Source: Fibrobacter succinogenes (GTDB taxonomy: Bacteria; Fibrobacterota; Fibrobacteria; Fibrobacterales; Fibrobacteraceae). From it: a DNA stretch of 50,276 bases. The stretch covers positions 1-50,276 of the forward strand of contig CACZAD010000037.1 in the NCBI GenBank assembly GCA_902779055.1, read 5' to 3'. A program made the position numbers and the translations under genes. This document shows positions 17,580-26,672 of the stretch, one piece after another. The stretch's first letter is position 1, and each line of letters begins with the position of its first letter. The notes under the pieces are model-generated. The model did not search any database. It was not told the origin of the DNA and saw only the letters and a list, made by a program, of their open reading frames with translations.

Positions 17580-18623
17580 ATGAAAAAATCCATTGCACTC
17601 ATTTTCGGTCTTGTCGCATACGCCACTACCTCTGCGGCGCCAAACGTCGTAGACGAACTCATTGGCCAAGGGGTACAGCTCCACGAACAAGGGCAATACG
17701 ACGAAGCCATCGCCAAGTACAAGCAGGCCGAAAAGAAGGCGCCCAAAAACGCACTCGTCAAATACGAGATGGCCTTTTCGTACCACGCCAAGCATGAATT
17801 CGACAAGGCGCTCGCCTATGCGAGGGCAGCCACAAAGCTTGACAGCAAGGACATCGACGAAAACCTTTACAGCCTGATCGGCACCATCTACGACGAAAAG
17901 GGAATGCCCGATTCTGCACTGGCCGTATACCGCGAAGGCTTCAAGAAAGTTCCGAACTCGTCGAACATCCCGTACAACGCGACCATCACCTACATGCGCA
18001 AGAACAACGCCGACAGCGCATACGCCTGGGTACAACGCAGCATCAACAACACGAATCTTCACGAAGGCAGCTACTACTACGCCGGTTTTTTGGCAAGCCA
18101 GATCGGAAAGTGGCCCGCGTTCTACGCCTATACGATGTACTCCACGTTCATCTCCAAAAAGGACGAGATCATCCGCGACAACATTTCCAGACTTTACGGG
18201 AAGACCAAGTACATCGTCATCAAAAAAGGAAACTCCGTCGAACTGAACACTCCAAAAATCAAGCAGACGGGGAGCGATTCCACGCTCAACAACAACTTCA
18301 TCCTTTCGCTCCAGACAATGTTTGCGACGGACTCTCTCGGCAAGAGAAAACTCTACGACACGGATTCGACATCCGCTCAACAGGTCGAATTCCTGCTCCA
18401 CGTCCTGAAAAGATGCGTCAAGGAAATCGCCTTCACGGACGAATTCGAAGATCCGATACGCCGGTTTTACCAGGAACTGATCAACGAAAGGCTCCTGGAC
18501 GCCTTTGTCTACAGCCTCTGCGAACCGGTAGACCGTCCGACATTTGCCCAATGGCTCCTCAAGAACCGCGGCGAACAGGCGCGACTCTATCATTGGTTCA
18601 ACAAGTCATGGCTCATGTTGTAA
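17580..18623 (+). CDS. Exported TPR protein
   Basis: A 347-aa protein with a short signal (MKKSIALIFGLVAYATTSAA) and at least three TPR units: YDEAIAKYKQAEKKAPKNA, FDKALAYARAATKLDSKD and PDSALAVYREGFKKVPNS. The second half is less regular. It may be a periplasmic interaction scaffold. It lies between the phosphatase (6-bp gap) and the alcohol dehydrogenase (10-bp gap) in one apparent operon. Confidence 0.8.
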   Translation: MKKSIALIFGLVAYATTSAAPNVVDELIGQGVQLHEQGQYDEAIAKYKQAEKKAPKNALVKYEMAFSYHAKHEFDKALAYARAATKLDSKDIDENLYSLIGTIYDEKGMPDSALAVYREGFKKVPNSSNIPYNATITYMRKNNADSAYAWVQRSINNTNLHEGSYYYAGFLASQIGKWPAFYAYTMYSTFISKKDEIIRDNISRLYGKTKYIVIKKGNSVELNTPKIKQTGSDSTLNNNFILSLQTMFATDSLGKRKLYDTDSTSAQQVEFLLHVLKRCVKEIAFTDEFEDPIRRFYQELINERLLDAFVYSLCEPVDRPTFAQWLLKNRGEQARLYHWFNKSWLML

Positions 18624-18633
18624 AGGAGACCTT

Positions 18634-19740
18634 ATGCGATTTTACGTACCGACCGATATCTACGTCGAAAAAGACTGCGTGAAAAGACACGCGAAAGAAT
18701 TGCTCGCCGTCGGGAGGCGCGCGCTCATTGTCACCGGACACAGCTCCGCCAAGGCTAACGGCTCCCTGAACGACGTGACCGAAGTCCTGAAGGCAGGCGA
18801 AATTCCATTCCAGGTATTTAACGAAGTTGAAGAAAACCCCTCGACAGACACAGTGCGGAAAGCGACCCAGGCCGCAAGGGAATTCAAGGCCGATTACGTG
18901 ATCGGAATTGGGGGAGGATCCGCCATCGATGCCGCAAAAGCAGTGGCGCTGCTCCTTGTCAACCCGGACGTCGATGCCGACGATCTCCATAAAATGCCAG
19001 GCCATCCACTGGACCACGCACCCGTCGTCGCTGTCCCGACAACGTGCGGAACAGGTTCCGAGGCAACTCCCGTTTCCATCATCACGAACCACAAAATCAA
19101 TCTCAAGAAGAGCATCCCGCATGTGATATTCCCCGCGCTCGCGCTCGTTGATGGAAAATACCTCGCCTCCGCCAAAAAGCAGCTGATCGTGAACACCGCC
19201 GTCGATGCGCTCGCCCACATGGTCGAAAGCATCCTCAACGTTAAATCGAACCTGTTCAACCGTATGTGCCCAGAATACGGGCTCAGGCTCTGGGGAGAAT
19301 GCAAAGGCGCACTCCTTTCGGAAAAGGCCGTCGACGAGAACCTCTACGAAAAACTCATGTTCACATCAACCATCGCCGGGATGTCCATCGCACAGACAAG
19401 CACCGCCGTACCTCACGGAATGAGCTATGACCTCACGCTCCATCAAGGCGTCCCACACGGTCCCGCCGTCGGTTACTTCCTCGCCGCCTACGTCGAAGTC
19501 TGCGCCAAGTTCGTCCCCGGAGACGTCGAAAAAATCCTTTCGCTTCTAGGTCTCCAGAACATCAGCGAATTCGCCGCCATGATCCGGAACCTCATCGGCA
19601 CATGCACCACCACCCGCGAAAAGAGGGAGCAGTTCGCCAAGGCCATGAAAGTGAACCGTTCCAAGCTCGATCTCGTTCCTGGGAACATATCTGCCGAAGA
19701 CATCGACTACATCTACGAAAAATCACTTATTGTAGGGTAG
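18634..19740 (+). CDS. Iron-containing alcohol dehydrogenase
   Basis: A group III Fe-dependent NAD(P)H alcohol dehydrogenase, 368 aa. GIGGGSAIDAAKA (91-103) binds the dinucleotide, and VPTTCGTGSEATP (134-146) is the family signature. Metal ligands Asp191, His195, His261 and His275 are all present. The specific alcohol or aldehyde is not predictable. The start was chosen at ATGCGATTTTACG, preceded by AAAGGAGACC; the longer frame would overlap the TPR gene. The BASS transporter follows after nine bases. Confidence 0.92.
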   Translation: MRFYVPTDIYVEKDCVKRHAKELLAVGRRALIVTGHSSAKANGSLNDVTEVLKAGEIPFQVFNEVEENPSTDTVRKATQAAREFKADYVIGIGGGSAIDAAKAVALLLVNPDVDADDLHKMPGHPLDHAPVVAVPTTCGTGSEATPVSIITNHKINLKKSIPHVIFPALALVDGKYLASAKKQLIVNTAVDALAHMVESILNVKSNLFNRMCPEYGLRLWGECKGALLSEKAVDENLYEKLMFTSTIAGMSIAQTSTAVPHGMSYDLTLHQGVPHGPAVGYFLAAYVEVCAKFVPGDVEKILSLLGLQNISEFAAMIRNLIGTCTTTREKREQFAKAMKVNRSKLDLVPGNISAEDIDYIYEKSLIVG

Positions 19741-19749
19741 GGGAGTCAA

Positions 19750-20676
19750 ATGCGTATTCTAGAAAAGATCAGTGAATTTGTCGGCAAGTGGATGGCGCTT
19801 GTCGTACTCGCGATTGCCGCACTATCGTTGTTCATCCCGAAATCGACACTCTGGATAGAACTTTCGTGGGTGAATTACCTCCTGATGGTCGTGATGTTTG
19901 GCATGGGTCTCACGCTCAAGCTAAGCGACTTTGCACTCGTGTTTGCGCGGCCGAAAGAAATCACCATCGGATGTGCCGCACAATTCATCGTGATGCCCGC
20001 ACTCGCATTTTTGCTTTCAAAAGCATTCGGACTTGACGCCGCACTGATGGCGGGCGTGGTTCTCGTGGGCACCTGCCCGGGCGGAACTGCAAGCAACGTG
20101 ATCACCTACCTCTCGAAAGGCGATGTCGCGCTTTCTGTAGGCATGACTAGCGTAAACACCTTGCTCGCCCCGATTTTGACACCAGCGATTACCTACCTGT
20201 TGCTGCGCACGACCGTAAACGTGGACGTGATGGCGATGTTCCTTTCCATCGTGAAAGTCGTGATCGTCCCGATTGCACTCGGGTTCGTCATCAACAAGTT
20301 TTTCGGCAAGTGGACTACTCGCGCCGTGAAAGTGCTTCCGCTCGTTTCCGTGATTGCCATCGCGATGATCGTGGCCGCCGTTGTCTCGCACAACGCCGCA
20401 AAAATCATCTCGACAGGCGCCGTCGTTTTTGCCGTGGTGATTCTCCACAACCTGCTCGGTTACGGCTGCGGTTTTGGACTCGGCAAGCTATTGCACTTTT
20501 CTACCTCCAAGACAAAAGCGCTCTCCATCGAAATCGGCATGCAGAATTCCGGACTTGCCACAAGCCTTGCAGGCACTGCATTTCCGTCGCTTGCGATGGC
20601 CACCGTCCCCGGCGCCATTTTCTCCGTATGGCACAACATTTCCGGTGCGATACTCGCGAACATTTACCGCCGCTAA
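19750..20676 (+). CDS. Bile acid:sodium symporter family (BASS) transporter
   Basis: A 308-aa inner-membrane protein with about nine or ten hydrophobic helices. GTCPGGTASNVI around residue 115 and the later GMQNSGLATSLA are the conserved crossing motifs of BASS proteins. Substrates in relatives include bile acids, pantoate and oxo-acids; none can be assigned here. GGGGAGTCAA precedes the ATG, and it shares an operon with the alcohol dehydrogenase. Confidence 0.92.
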   Translation: MRILEKISEFVGKWMALVVLAIAALSLFIPKSTLWIELSWVNYLLMVVMFGMGLTLKLSDFALVFARPKEITIGCAAQFIVMPALAFLLSKAFGLDAALMAGVVLVGTCPGGTASNVITYLSKGDVALSVGMTSVNTLLAPILTPAITYLLLRTTVNVDVMAMFLSIVKVVIVPIALGFVINKFFGKWTTRAVKVLPLVSVIAIAMIVAAVVSHNAAKIISTGAVVFAVVILHNLLGYGCGFGLGKLLHFSTSKTKALSIEIGMQNSGLATSLAGTAFPSLAMATVPGAIFSVWHNISGAILANIYRR

Positions 20677-20689
20677 GCAATCAACATGT

Positions 20690-20735
20690 CACCCCGCACC
20701 AAGGTCCCTGAGCATGCCGAAGGGCGGGGTCGCCC
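20690..20735. repeat. Compound dispersed repeat
   Basis: The palindrome arms TGTCACCCCGC and GCGGGGTCGCC are interrupted by GTCCCTGAGCATGCCGAAGG, which matches half of the repeat inside secA. One repeat has inserted into another. Confidence 0.65.
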
Positions 20736-20790
20736 ATTCCAAGCCATCATCTTGAAATTTGTATATTGACACTGTAAAACCGGAGACCTT

Positions 20791-21396
20791 ATGAAAAAAG
20801 CTTTAATCGCCGTCATCGTTGTCGTCGTCATCCTGCTCATCATCGTAGGGAAGGGCATAGGCACATACAATAACATCATCGCCCTCGAAGAAGGCGTGAA
20901 GGCACAGTGGGCACAAGTCGAAAATACCTACCAGCGCCGCTTTGACCTCATCCCGAATCTCGTCAGCACCGTGCAGGGCGAAGCCAACTTCGAAAAGAGC
21001 ACCCTCACCGAAGTGATGGAAATGCGCAGCCGCATGGGCGGAACCGTCAAGCTCGACGAAAGCCTCATGAACGACGAAGCCGCCCTCAAACGCTTCCAGG
21101 AAATGCAAGGCACCCTCGGTGGCGCCCTCCAGCGCCTTATGGCCGTCTCCGAAAACTATCCGGATCTCAAGAGCAACAAGAGCTTCCAGGAACTCCGCGT
21201 ACAACTCGAAGGCGCCGAAAACCGCATCGCCGTCGAACGCAAACGCTACAACGAAACCGTGCAGGCATTCAACACCACCATTCGCCAGTTCCCGACAAAC
21301 ATCGTCGCAGGTTTCGCAGGCGCCTCCCCGAAGGCACTCTTCTCCGCTGACGCAGGAGCAAGCGCAGCCCCGAAAGTGCAGTTTGACGTGAAATAA
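20791..21396 (+). CDS. lemA: LemA family membrane protein
   Basis: A 201-aa protein with one N-terminal membrane helix (IAVIVVVVILLIIVG), then a long helical-bundle domain. WAQVENTYQRRFDLIPNLV, SENYPDLKSN and VQAFNTTIRQFPTNIVAG are the LemA hallmarks. Role unknown; often linked to HtpX-type proteases. A second LemA lies at 44249 next to an M48 peptidase. Ribosome site CCGGAGACC. Confidence 0.93.
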   Translation: MKKALIAVIVVVVILLIIVGKGIGTYNNIIALEEGVKAQWAQVENTYQRRFDLIPNLVSTVQGEANFEKSTLTEVMEMRSRMGGTVKLDESLMNDEAALKRFQEMQGTLGGALQRLMAVSENYPDLKSNKSFQELRVQLEGAENRIAVERKRYNETVQAFNTTIRQFPTNIVAGFAGASPKALFSADAGASAAPKVQFDVK

Positions 21397-21403
21397 GAAT
21401 AAA

Positions 21404-21487
21404 TGTCACCCCGGCCACTGTGCCGGGGGCGCCTAGGCAAACACGTCATTCTCGACCAAGTGAAACGCGGAAGGGAATCCAGTAATT
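21404..21487. repeat. Two dispersed repeats at the left edge of the island
   Basis: A GC-rich palindrome (TGTCACCCCGGCC...GCCGGGGGC, 21404-21432) is followed by a GGATCC-family relative (GTCATTCTCGACC...GGGAATCCAG, 21446-21484). Confidence 0.65.
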
Positions 21488-21497
21488 CGGAACATTT
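21476..21497. repeat. Left direct repeat bracketing the AT-rich island
   Basis: AATCCAGTAAT-T-CGGAACATTT. The matching right copy is at 26673-26697 with ATGA instead of T in the middle. Candidate insertion boundary. Confidence 0.6.
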
Positions 21498-21528
21498 AAA
21501 AAAGTCACCGCCTTAGCGATGGCTTTTT
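21498..21528 (+). terminator. Terminator upstream of the deaminase gene
   Basis: AAAAAAGTCACCGC-CTTA-GCGATGGCTTTTT hairpin. Nearly the same hairpin follows the deaminase gene at 22914-22942. It can terminate lemA transcription. Confidence 0.75.
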
Positions 21529-21607
21529 ACATAACATCTACAATATAAATTTTCATTCTATATAAAGTTATTTTATATATTTTGCCTCCCCAAAAAGGAT
21601 AAATAAT

Positions 21608-22915
21608 ATGTGGATTGCTTTAGAAAAACTAAGAAATTCAATTTCTTTAAAATGGAATGAAGAGACCATTATTGATAGATTTGATGAAAAAATACAAACA
21701 GATCGTCAATTTTATCCAAGCGATTATGTTCTGGAATTACAAGCAGTCAAAACATTGTTTGATTTTCATCATTATTTAAACAACGACTTAAATAATGAAT
21801 TAAACAAAAAGATATGTACAAAATATTTTATTATCGCTGATGAACTAGCGGCACAAATATCTTATTATCGAAAAATCTACCAACTACTTCGTAATTTCGT
21901 TGACAACCGACTAATTGAGCTAGGACGTCTATTAGAAAATCAAGAAAGCACTACAATAGTAGATTCATCATTGTATTCCAGAAATCGAAATGTATTTGAA
22001 ATGGCAAGCAATTGGTATGAAGATTCAGGAAGGGATGTACTTACCTATTTGGATGGCGACTATAAAACATTTGTAAAAAATATATTTGGAGTTACCTTTA
22101 AAACTCTAAAAGATTATATACAAGCATTAAGTCGATTCAAAAATCAAAATGACTTTGATAGAAAAATTTCAAGAATAAAACAATTTTGGATCTGTTTAAG
22201 CAAAAGCTCAGAATCTTTTAATAGCAATCTTTCAGAAATTGAAAAATTACAAAATAATTTCTCCACTTTCAAACCATTTAAACATTTTTCAAACAATTTA
22301 ATAGATGATTACAACAATCTTATAGATCGTTTAAGAAACCTACCCAACAATAGTCTCGCAAAATCTTGCTGTAATAAAAATAACGGCAACTGTGTTGCAA
22401 TTATGCAAGCTGGTAATGAAAAATGGTTTACATTAAGCGGCTTAGATGATACAAACGTTTTAGCAGAGAGCGACGATAAAATTTATGAATTAGGGCAACA
22501 ACTATCAATGCCAGAGTTCAAGTATGCTCGTTTGACAGGAGATGTCTTAAGATACACTATATATATGGGAACTGACCCCATTACACATAAAGATTACAAC
22601 CATCCTTTTTTGCATAATTACGTAGAACTATCAAATGATCAAGATATTCAAACCCAAGGAAAAGAGTACACTTGCTGTGAACGAAAGCTCCTTGCTTGTG
22701 TCCCCAACGCACAAAAATATAATTTCTTTATCAAATATAAGCCCTGCAAACGCTGTCTTCCCGCAATGGCACACGATAACATAGTCAGTAATATTTATGC
22801 TACAGAAAAAGGATTCTATGACCAAAACGAAACTATAAAAACTATTACTGTAGAAGATTTAGGCGGTAGAGCTTTTAGAATTTATGAACATTTTGTTATA
22901 GAGAAGGATTATTAA
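21608..22915 (+). CDS. Deaminase-fold protein (candidate defence effector)
   Basis: A 435-aa protein in strongly AT-rich DNA. Residues 1-245 are helical with no recognised family. Residues 250-435 fit the cytidine-deaminase-like fold: paired strands CVAIMQAGNEKWFTLSG, then a helix starting C356-C-E358 (the CxE zinc/proton-shuttle motif), then strand NFFIKYKPCKRC with P379-C380-x-x-C383. These three Cys plus Glu are the full zinc site of nucleic-acid or nucleotide deaminases, including polymorphic-toxin and phage-defence types. The substrate is unknown. No signal peptide, so it acts inside the cell. AAAAGGATAAATA precedes the ATG. It converges on the CHAT/ATPase operon. The deaminase call rests on motif order only. 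Confidence 0.65.
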   Translation: MWIALEKLRNSISLKWNEETIIDRFDEKIQTDRQFYPSDYVLELQAVKTLFDFHHYLNNDLNNELNKKICTKYFIIADELAAQISYYRKIYQLLRNFVDNRLIELGRLLENQESTTIVDSSLYSRNRNVFEMASNWYEDSGRDVLTYLDGDYKTFVKNIFGVTFKTLKDYIQALSRFKNQNDFDRKISRIKQFWICLSKSSESFNSNLSEIEKLQNNFSTFKPFKHFSNNLIDDYNNLIDRLRNLPNNSLAKSCCNKNNGNCVAIMQAGNEKWFTLSGLDDTNVLAESDDKIYELGQQLSMPEFKYARLTGDVLRYTIYMGTDPITHKDYNHPFLHNYVELSNDQDIQTQGKEYTCCERKLLACVPNAQKYNFFIKYKPCKRCLPAMAHDNIVSNIYATEKGFYDQNETIKTITVEDLGGRAFRIYEHFVIEKDY

Positions 22916-22942
22916 AAAAGTCATCGCTAAAAGCGATGACTT
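22914..22942. terminator. Terminator shared by the convergent island genes
   Basis: AAAGTCATCGC-TAAA-AGCGATGACTTT perfect hairpin with an A-run before and T-rich sequence after, directly behind the deaminase stop codon. It also suits the minus-strand CHAT gene. Confidence 0.85.
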
Positions 22943-23018
22943 TATTTTCATTCTATAATTCAGCAAATAAAGATAAAATTTTTCCCTCAAATTTGCCTAT
23001 GAGTATATTTTATTTTTC

Positions 23019-24941
23019 TCAATTCTTATTTTGTCCATGACAATTTTTTAATTTTCGACCCGATCCACACCAACATAAATCATTTTTATCACATTTTTCT
23101 AAAGCTCCTTTTTCCGGCAAAATTTTTGATAATAACTTTGGAGCTTCTTTACACAATTTTTCTTTGAATCCTGAAGGAGTCATTATCCGTTTATTTATTT
23201 TTTCTATATAGGAATCAAAAGGAATTAAATCCATTCGTCCATAGTTTGTATAGCTAAGATATTCCGCTTCAACACTACCTTTTAAATAACTTTTCCATTC
23301 TGAATAAAAATATTTCCTAGCACAAACACTATAACATATTAGTGTATGCTCTATATTATAAAGTAGCACAGAATAAACTTCATTAAATATTCTTTTTATG
23401 TCCGATTTATATGATTCATCACTTAACCGTCCTATTCGTTTTAAATCCTTTAATTCCTCTATATTCTTTTTGTACATTTCTAAAGGAATATCATATATTG
23501 TTAATAACTCCATTATCGCATTTTCATAAGAACTAATATTTTGTTTTTCAATTTTTTCTATTCTTTCCAAATCCATTATTGCAGAATCATAAAATTTAGC
23601 ATATAGTTCATCTTTTTCTCTTATTTTTACCAAATCTTCTCTTAAATCAGATATATCCTTTTTATAAAAATCGTGCTGTTTATTAGAATACGCTGTCTGC
23701 TGCAAAAAAGTCCTCATGCAATGAGCTACAAACGAAAGCCAATTACTGTGGACTCCCATCTTTGAAGCATTCTTTAAATTGCTAATGAGACGAAAAATCG
23801 TATATACTCCTTGCCGCGCATCTAATTCAACATATGACGCCGTAACAGCTAAAGCCCCACGACGGATAAACGCATCAGCAATACATTGATTTACCTTTTG
23901 AGGAGGCCTAACATTACATGCGGATAAAAAAATCAACGGAGGGACATAAGATAAGGCGTCCACATCTTCAGATTTCAACTGCTCACTTCCTATCTGTAAA
24001 TAGGAATAACAATCACCATCCTCATCGTAAGCATAATTACCATGGCAATCCACAACCAAAAACAATGGTTTTTCACCTTCTAATATATCATTAAACTCAG
24101 ATACTGTTAAACATTTCTTATAATTAGAAAACTCTATTTCTTTAAATGATTCGATAATTTTATCATCAGCCACTTTCAATATTGGATCTTCAGGGCAACA
24201 CATTAAAAACAATGTTTTATCAATAATATTCTTGTCTACATGAAAATTCTTTTTGCTTAAATCTTCTAAATATTGTCGATGAAACGATTCATTAGATATT
24301 GGCAATCGACAAACATCATAAGCGAATGATAAAGGACACCCTTCACAACTAATCCATTCTACAGGAACATCCGATAAAAAAAATATTTGTTTTGTTTTAT
24401 TTGTAATAGATTCGATTGCAGGTTTTCCAACCGCCTCACTCACTTTTGAACCTATATTTTCAGCTTTTCTTATAAATTCCGTTCCATAATATTCATCTCT
24501 CCATTTTTTTATGATAGAAGAAGGAATAGTATTCAAACATTGCAATGATGAATCCGTTATTGAGCAATGAATATTAGCAATTTTATTTATTTTGGCATTA
24601 GATGATTCATCGTCTAATAGCAAAGCTATCTTTCTTTTTTCTCTTAGATAAAAATCTGGATAATGATCTTGAATGGTCGTAACAATAACCTTATCATTTT
24701 CGCCAAGAGATTGCTTATGTATAAAAGAATCTTCAACACCATAAGATTCTACGATAACACCATTTCCACTACATTCAATTCCGCCATTAATTTGCATTTT
24801 CTTCCCAAAACGAATACTCTTCAGTTTTTTACAAAACGGACAAAAGAACTTAGCTATATCAATTTTTTTGTCATACAAAAAAATTTTAACATTCAATACA
24901 CTATTACAAGTAATACATTTTACTGTATAAACAATAGTCAT
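23019..24941 (-). CDS. CHAT (caspase-like) protease with zinc ribbon and SEC-C tail
   Basis: 640 aa from the chosen ATG; residue numbers here count from a GTG four codons upstream. CxxC pairs at 13/16 and 38/41 form an N-terminal zinc ribbon. A segment LSDVPVEWISCEGCPLSF precedes the protease core. VVDCHGNYAY supplies catalytic His304 and IFLSACNV supplies Cys346, the His/Cys dyad of CHAT/caspase-fold peptidases. A long helical region follows, and the protein ends in the SEC-C zinc motif NDLCWCGSGRKLKNCHG (Cys627, 629, 638, His639), almost the same as SecA's tail in this genome. Gene order ATPase then CHAT with a 43-base gap indicates one operon. A role as a regulated protease in defence is inference. 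Confidence 0.72.
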   Translation of the reverse strand: MTIVYTVKCITCNSVLNVKIFLYDKKIDIAKFFCPFCKKLKSIRFGKKMQINGGIECSGNGVIVESYGVEDSFIHKQSLGENDKVIVTTIQDHYPDFYLREKRKIALLLDDESSNAKINKIANIHCSITDSSLQCLNTIPSSIIKKWRDEYYGTEFIRKAENIGSKVSEAVGKPAIESITNKTKQIFFLSDVPVEWISCEGCPLSFAYDVCRLPISNESFHRQYLEDLSKKNFHVDKNIIDKTLFLMCCPEDPILKVADDKIIESFKEIEFSNYKKCLTVSEFNDILEGEKPLFLVVDCHGNYAYDEDGDCYSYLQIGSEQLKSEDVDALSYVPPLIFLSACNVRPPQKVNQCIADAFIRRGALAVTASYVELDARQGVYTIFRLISNLKNASKMGVHSNWLSFVAHCMRTFLQQTAYSNKQHDFYKKDISDLREDLVKIREKDELYAKFYDSAIMDLERIEKIEKQNISSYENAIMELLTIYDIPLEMYKKNIEELKDLKRIGRLSDESYKSDIKRIFNEVYSVLLYNIEHTLICYSVCARKYFYSEWKSYLKGSVEAEYLSYTNYGRMDLIPFDSYIEKINKRIMTPSGFKEKLCKEAPKLLSKILPEKGALEKCDKNDLCWCGSGRKLKNCHGQNKN

Positions 24942-24984
24942 ATTAATAACCACTGAAATAAAAAGAAAAATTTTATACTACCAT

Positions 24985-26553
24985 TTAGCTAAACAATCGT
25001 CCAAATAAAGTTCTCAAAAAAGCTTCATTGTAAAGATCACAATGTTCTACATATGCCCGAAATAAATCATCATCAATCAAATCATCTGAATAACCAACTT
25101 CCTGTTCCTTTATCTTAGTCTTTACCCTTTCCAATATTTGCTTTGATTTATCACGTTTACTTGCTTCTAGTCTTTGCACTCTTTTTACTTCATCTTCACT
25201 TAATGATTGCCAATCAACTGCTCCTGCTTGAATTTCTCTCATCCTTTCATCACTCAAAATTAAAGAACTCCAATCAATGTGCCTATAAAAGCTCCTACCA
25301 ATTTTTTTGTAATTCTCTGCTCCACTATTAAGAAGCCACTCTATAAGTCCTTGCTCCGGCGTAACAGGCAAATATGTCACACAACGATCTATAATTTCTA
25401 AATTTTCCCTTAATGTATTATTATCTCCAGTCGGATTCATTATTTCAGGAATTTTTATATACTCTTCAGCATCTTTATCAAGTAAAGGTTTTATTTTAGT
25501 ATTTGGGAAAGATGTTGTTAACTTAGCAGCCAATTCAATAAGATCAGAATAACCCATCCGACCTTTAACACCTGCTAATATCTTAACTCTAGGATTTTTT
25601 GCATTATCTAATTTTAAATATTTATCAAGTAAGAAATTTGAAAGCGATAACGCTTTCGAATCTTCAACTAAAACAAGATAATCTAAACTGATCGCATTTC
25701 TATCAGATATCCGTTCTAGAGCCGATTCAGGAAAACATCCTACCTGAATTTTCGACTCTGCACCTTCCTGATACATTAAAATGATATTTGAATATGAAAA
25801 TTTCTTTATTAAAGTTTCTGAATGGCTTGAAAAAATAATCGTAGATTCTTTTTCTTCTGCATACTCTTTTAAATACGAAAGTAACCTTAATTGAGCTTTA
25901 GGATGAAGCGACATTTCAACTTCATCAATTAATATAAGTGCTTTATTATTCAATGAATGTAAACCACTTAACAATCTTAAAATATTTATTTCACCTGATG
26001 AAAAATTTTTTTCAGTATATCGGAAATTACTTCCTATCGGAATTGAAAAAGCGTTTCCTTTCAACGATTTACAAAATTTTAAATTTTCATACTTACTATT
26101 ATCAAATATCTCTTTTATTCCATCTTTTATCTTTTGATCAACATCTCTCCATCTTAAAGATCTAGCTTCAAATTCATTCTTGCTTGGAACAATTCGACGT
26201 TCATCAACAGCAAAAAAAGACACAGAAGAATAACCAAAATCCTGCAAAACTGTGCTATTTTTTTTAGGTGTTGGAGCCCATCGCTCTTGACTATGCCTAT
26301 AGGAAACGGAATTTTCACCCACAGAGTATGTTATTTTACCTTTTGCAAAGCTATCTATATTTTTTTTTGACTTACATGTAAAAAAACTTTTCTGAAATGC
26401 GTTAGAACAACCAATTCTATAAAGTGCACCAAGTAAAGCCGATTTTCCAACGCCATTCGCACCTGTTAATAAATATACTCCAGATCTTTCTGGTAATTTA
26501 AATTCAATTTTCTTTATAGACTTTAAATTTTCAATTTTTACAATTTTATCCAT
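24985..26553 (-). CDS. OLD-like ATPase with TOPRIM-type domain
   Basis: A 522-aa protein. ABC-type (AAA_21) ATPase: Walker A GANGVGKS (31-38), signature FSSGE (184-188), Walker B ILIDE (207-211), switch His244 (FSSHSE). After residue 290 comes LVLVEDSKA with Glu297, and LLDKDAEE with Asp359/Asp361, the E...DxD pattern of TOPRIM nucleases as in the OLD family. The C-terminal 130 residues are helical. OLD-family proteins act as ATP-regulated nucleases in phage defence (Gabija GajA is one). It is the first gene of the operon with the CHAT protease, in AT-rich DNA. Confidence 0.8.
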   Translation of the reverse strand: MDKIVKIENLKSIKKIEFKLPERSGVYLLTGANGVGKSALLGALYRIGCSNAFQKSFFTCKSKKNIDSFAKGKITYSVGENSVSYRHSQERWAPTPKKNSTVLQDFGYSSVSFFAVDERRIVPSKNEFEARSLRWRDVDQKIKDGIKEIFDNSKYENLKFCKSLKGNAFSIPIGSNFRYTEKNFSSGEINILRLLSGLHSLNNKALILIDEVEMSLHPKAQLRLLSYLKEYAEEKESTIIFSSHSETLIKKFSYSNIILMYQEGAESKIQVGCFPESALERISDRNAISLDYLVLVEDSKALSLSNFLLDKYLKLDNAKNPRVKILAGVKGRMGYSDLIELAAKLTTSFPNTKIKPLLDKDAEEYIKIPEIMNPTGDNNTLRENLEIIDRCVTYLPVTPEQGLIEWLLNSGAENYKKIGRSFYRHIDWSSLILSDERMREIQAGAVDWQSLSEDEVKRVQRLEASKRDKSKQILERVKTKIKEQEVGYSDDLIDDDLFRAYVEHCDLYNEAFLRTLFGRLFS

Positions 26554-26672
26554 AATAATTCCCTTTTTATTTTTCCCGCCTAATTTATACTTTCATCAAC
26601 ACATTGTCAACAAACTTTCACAGTGTAAGTTTTTTATAAATTCATCATTTTATCCGCTATAGACAGCAGTTA

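Noticed and set aside
16980..18593. A 537-codon minus-strand frame opposite the phosphatase and TPR genes
   Set aside because: It spans two real plus-strand genes and their gap, and shows no domain.
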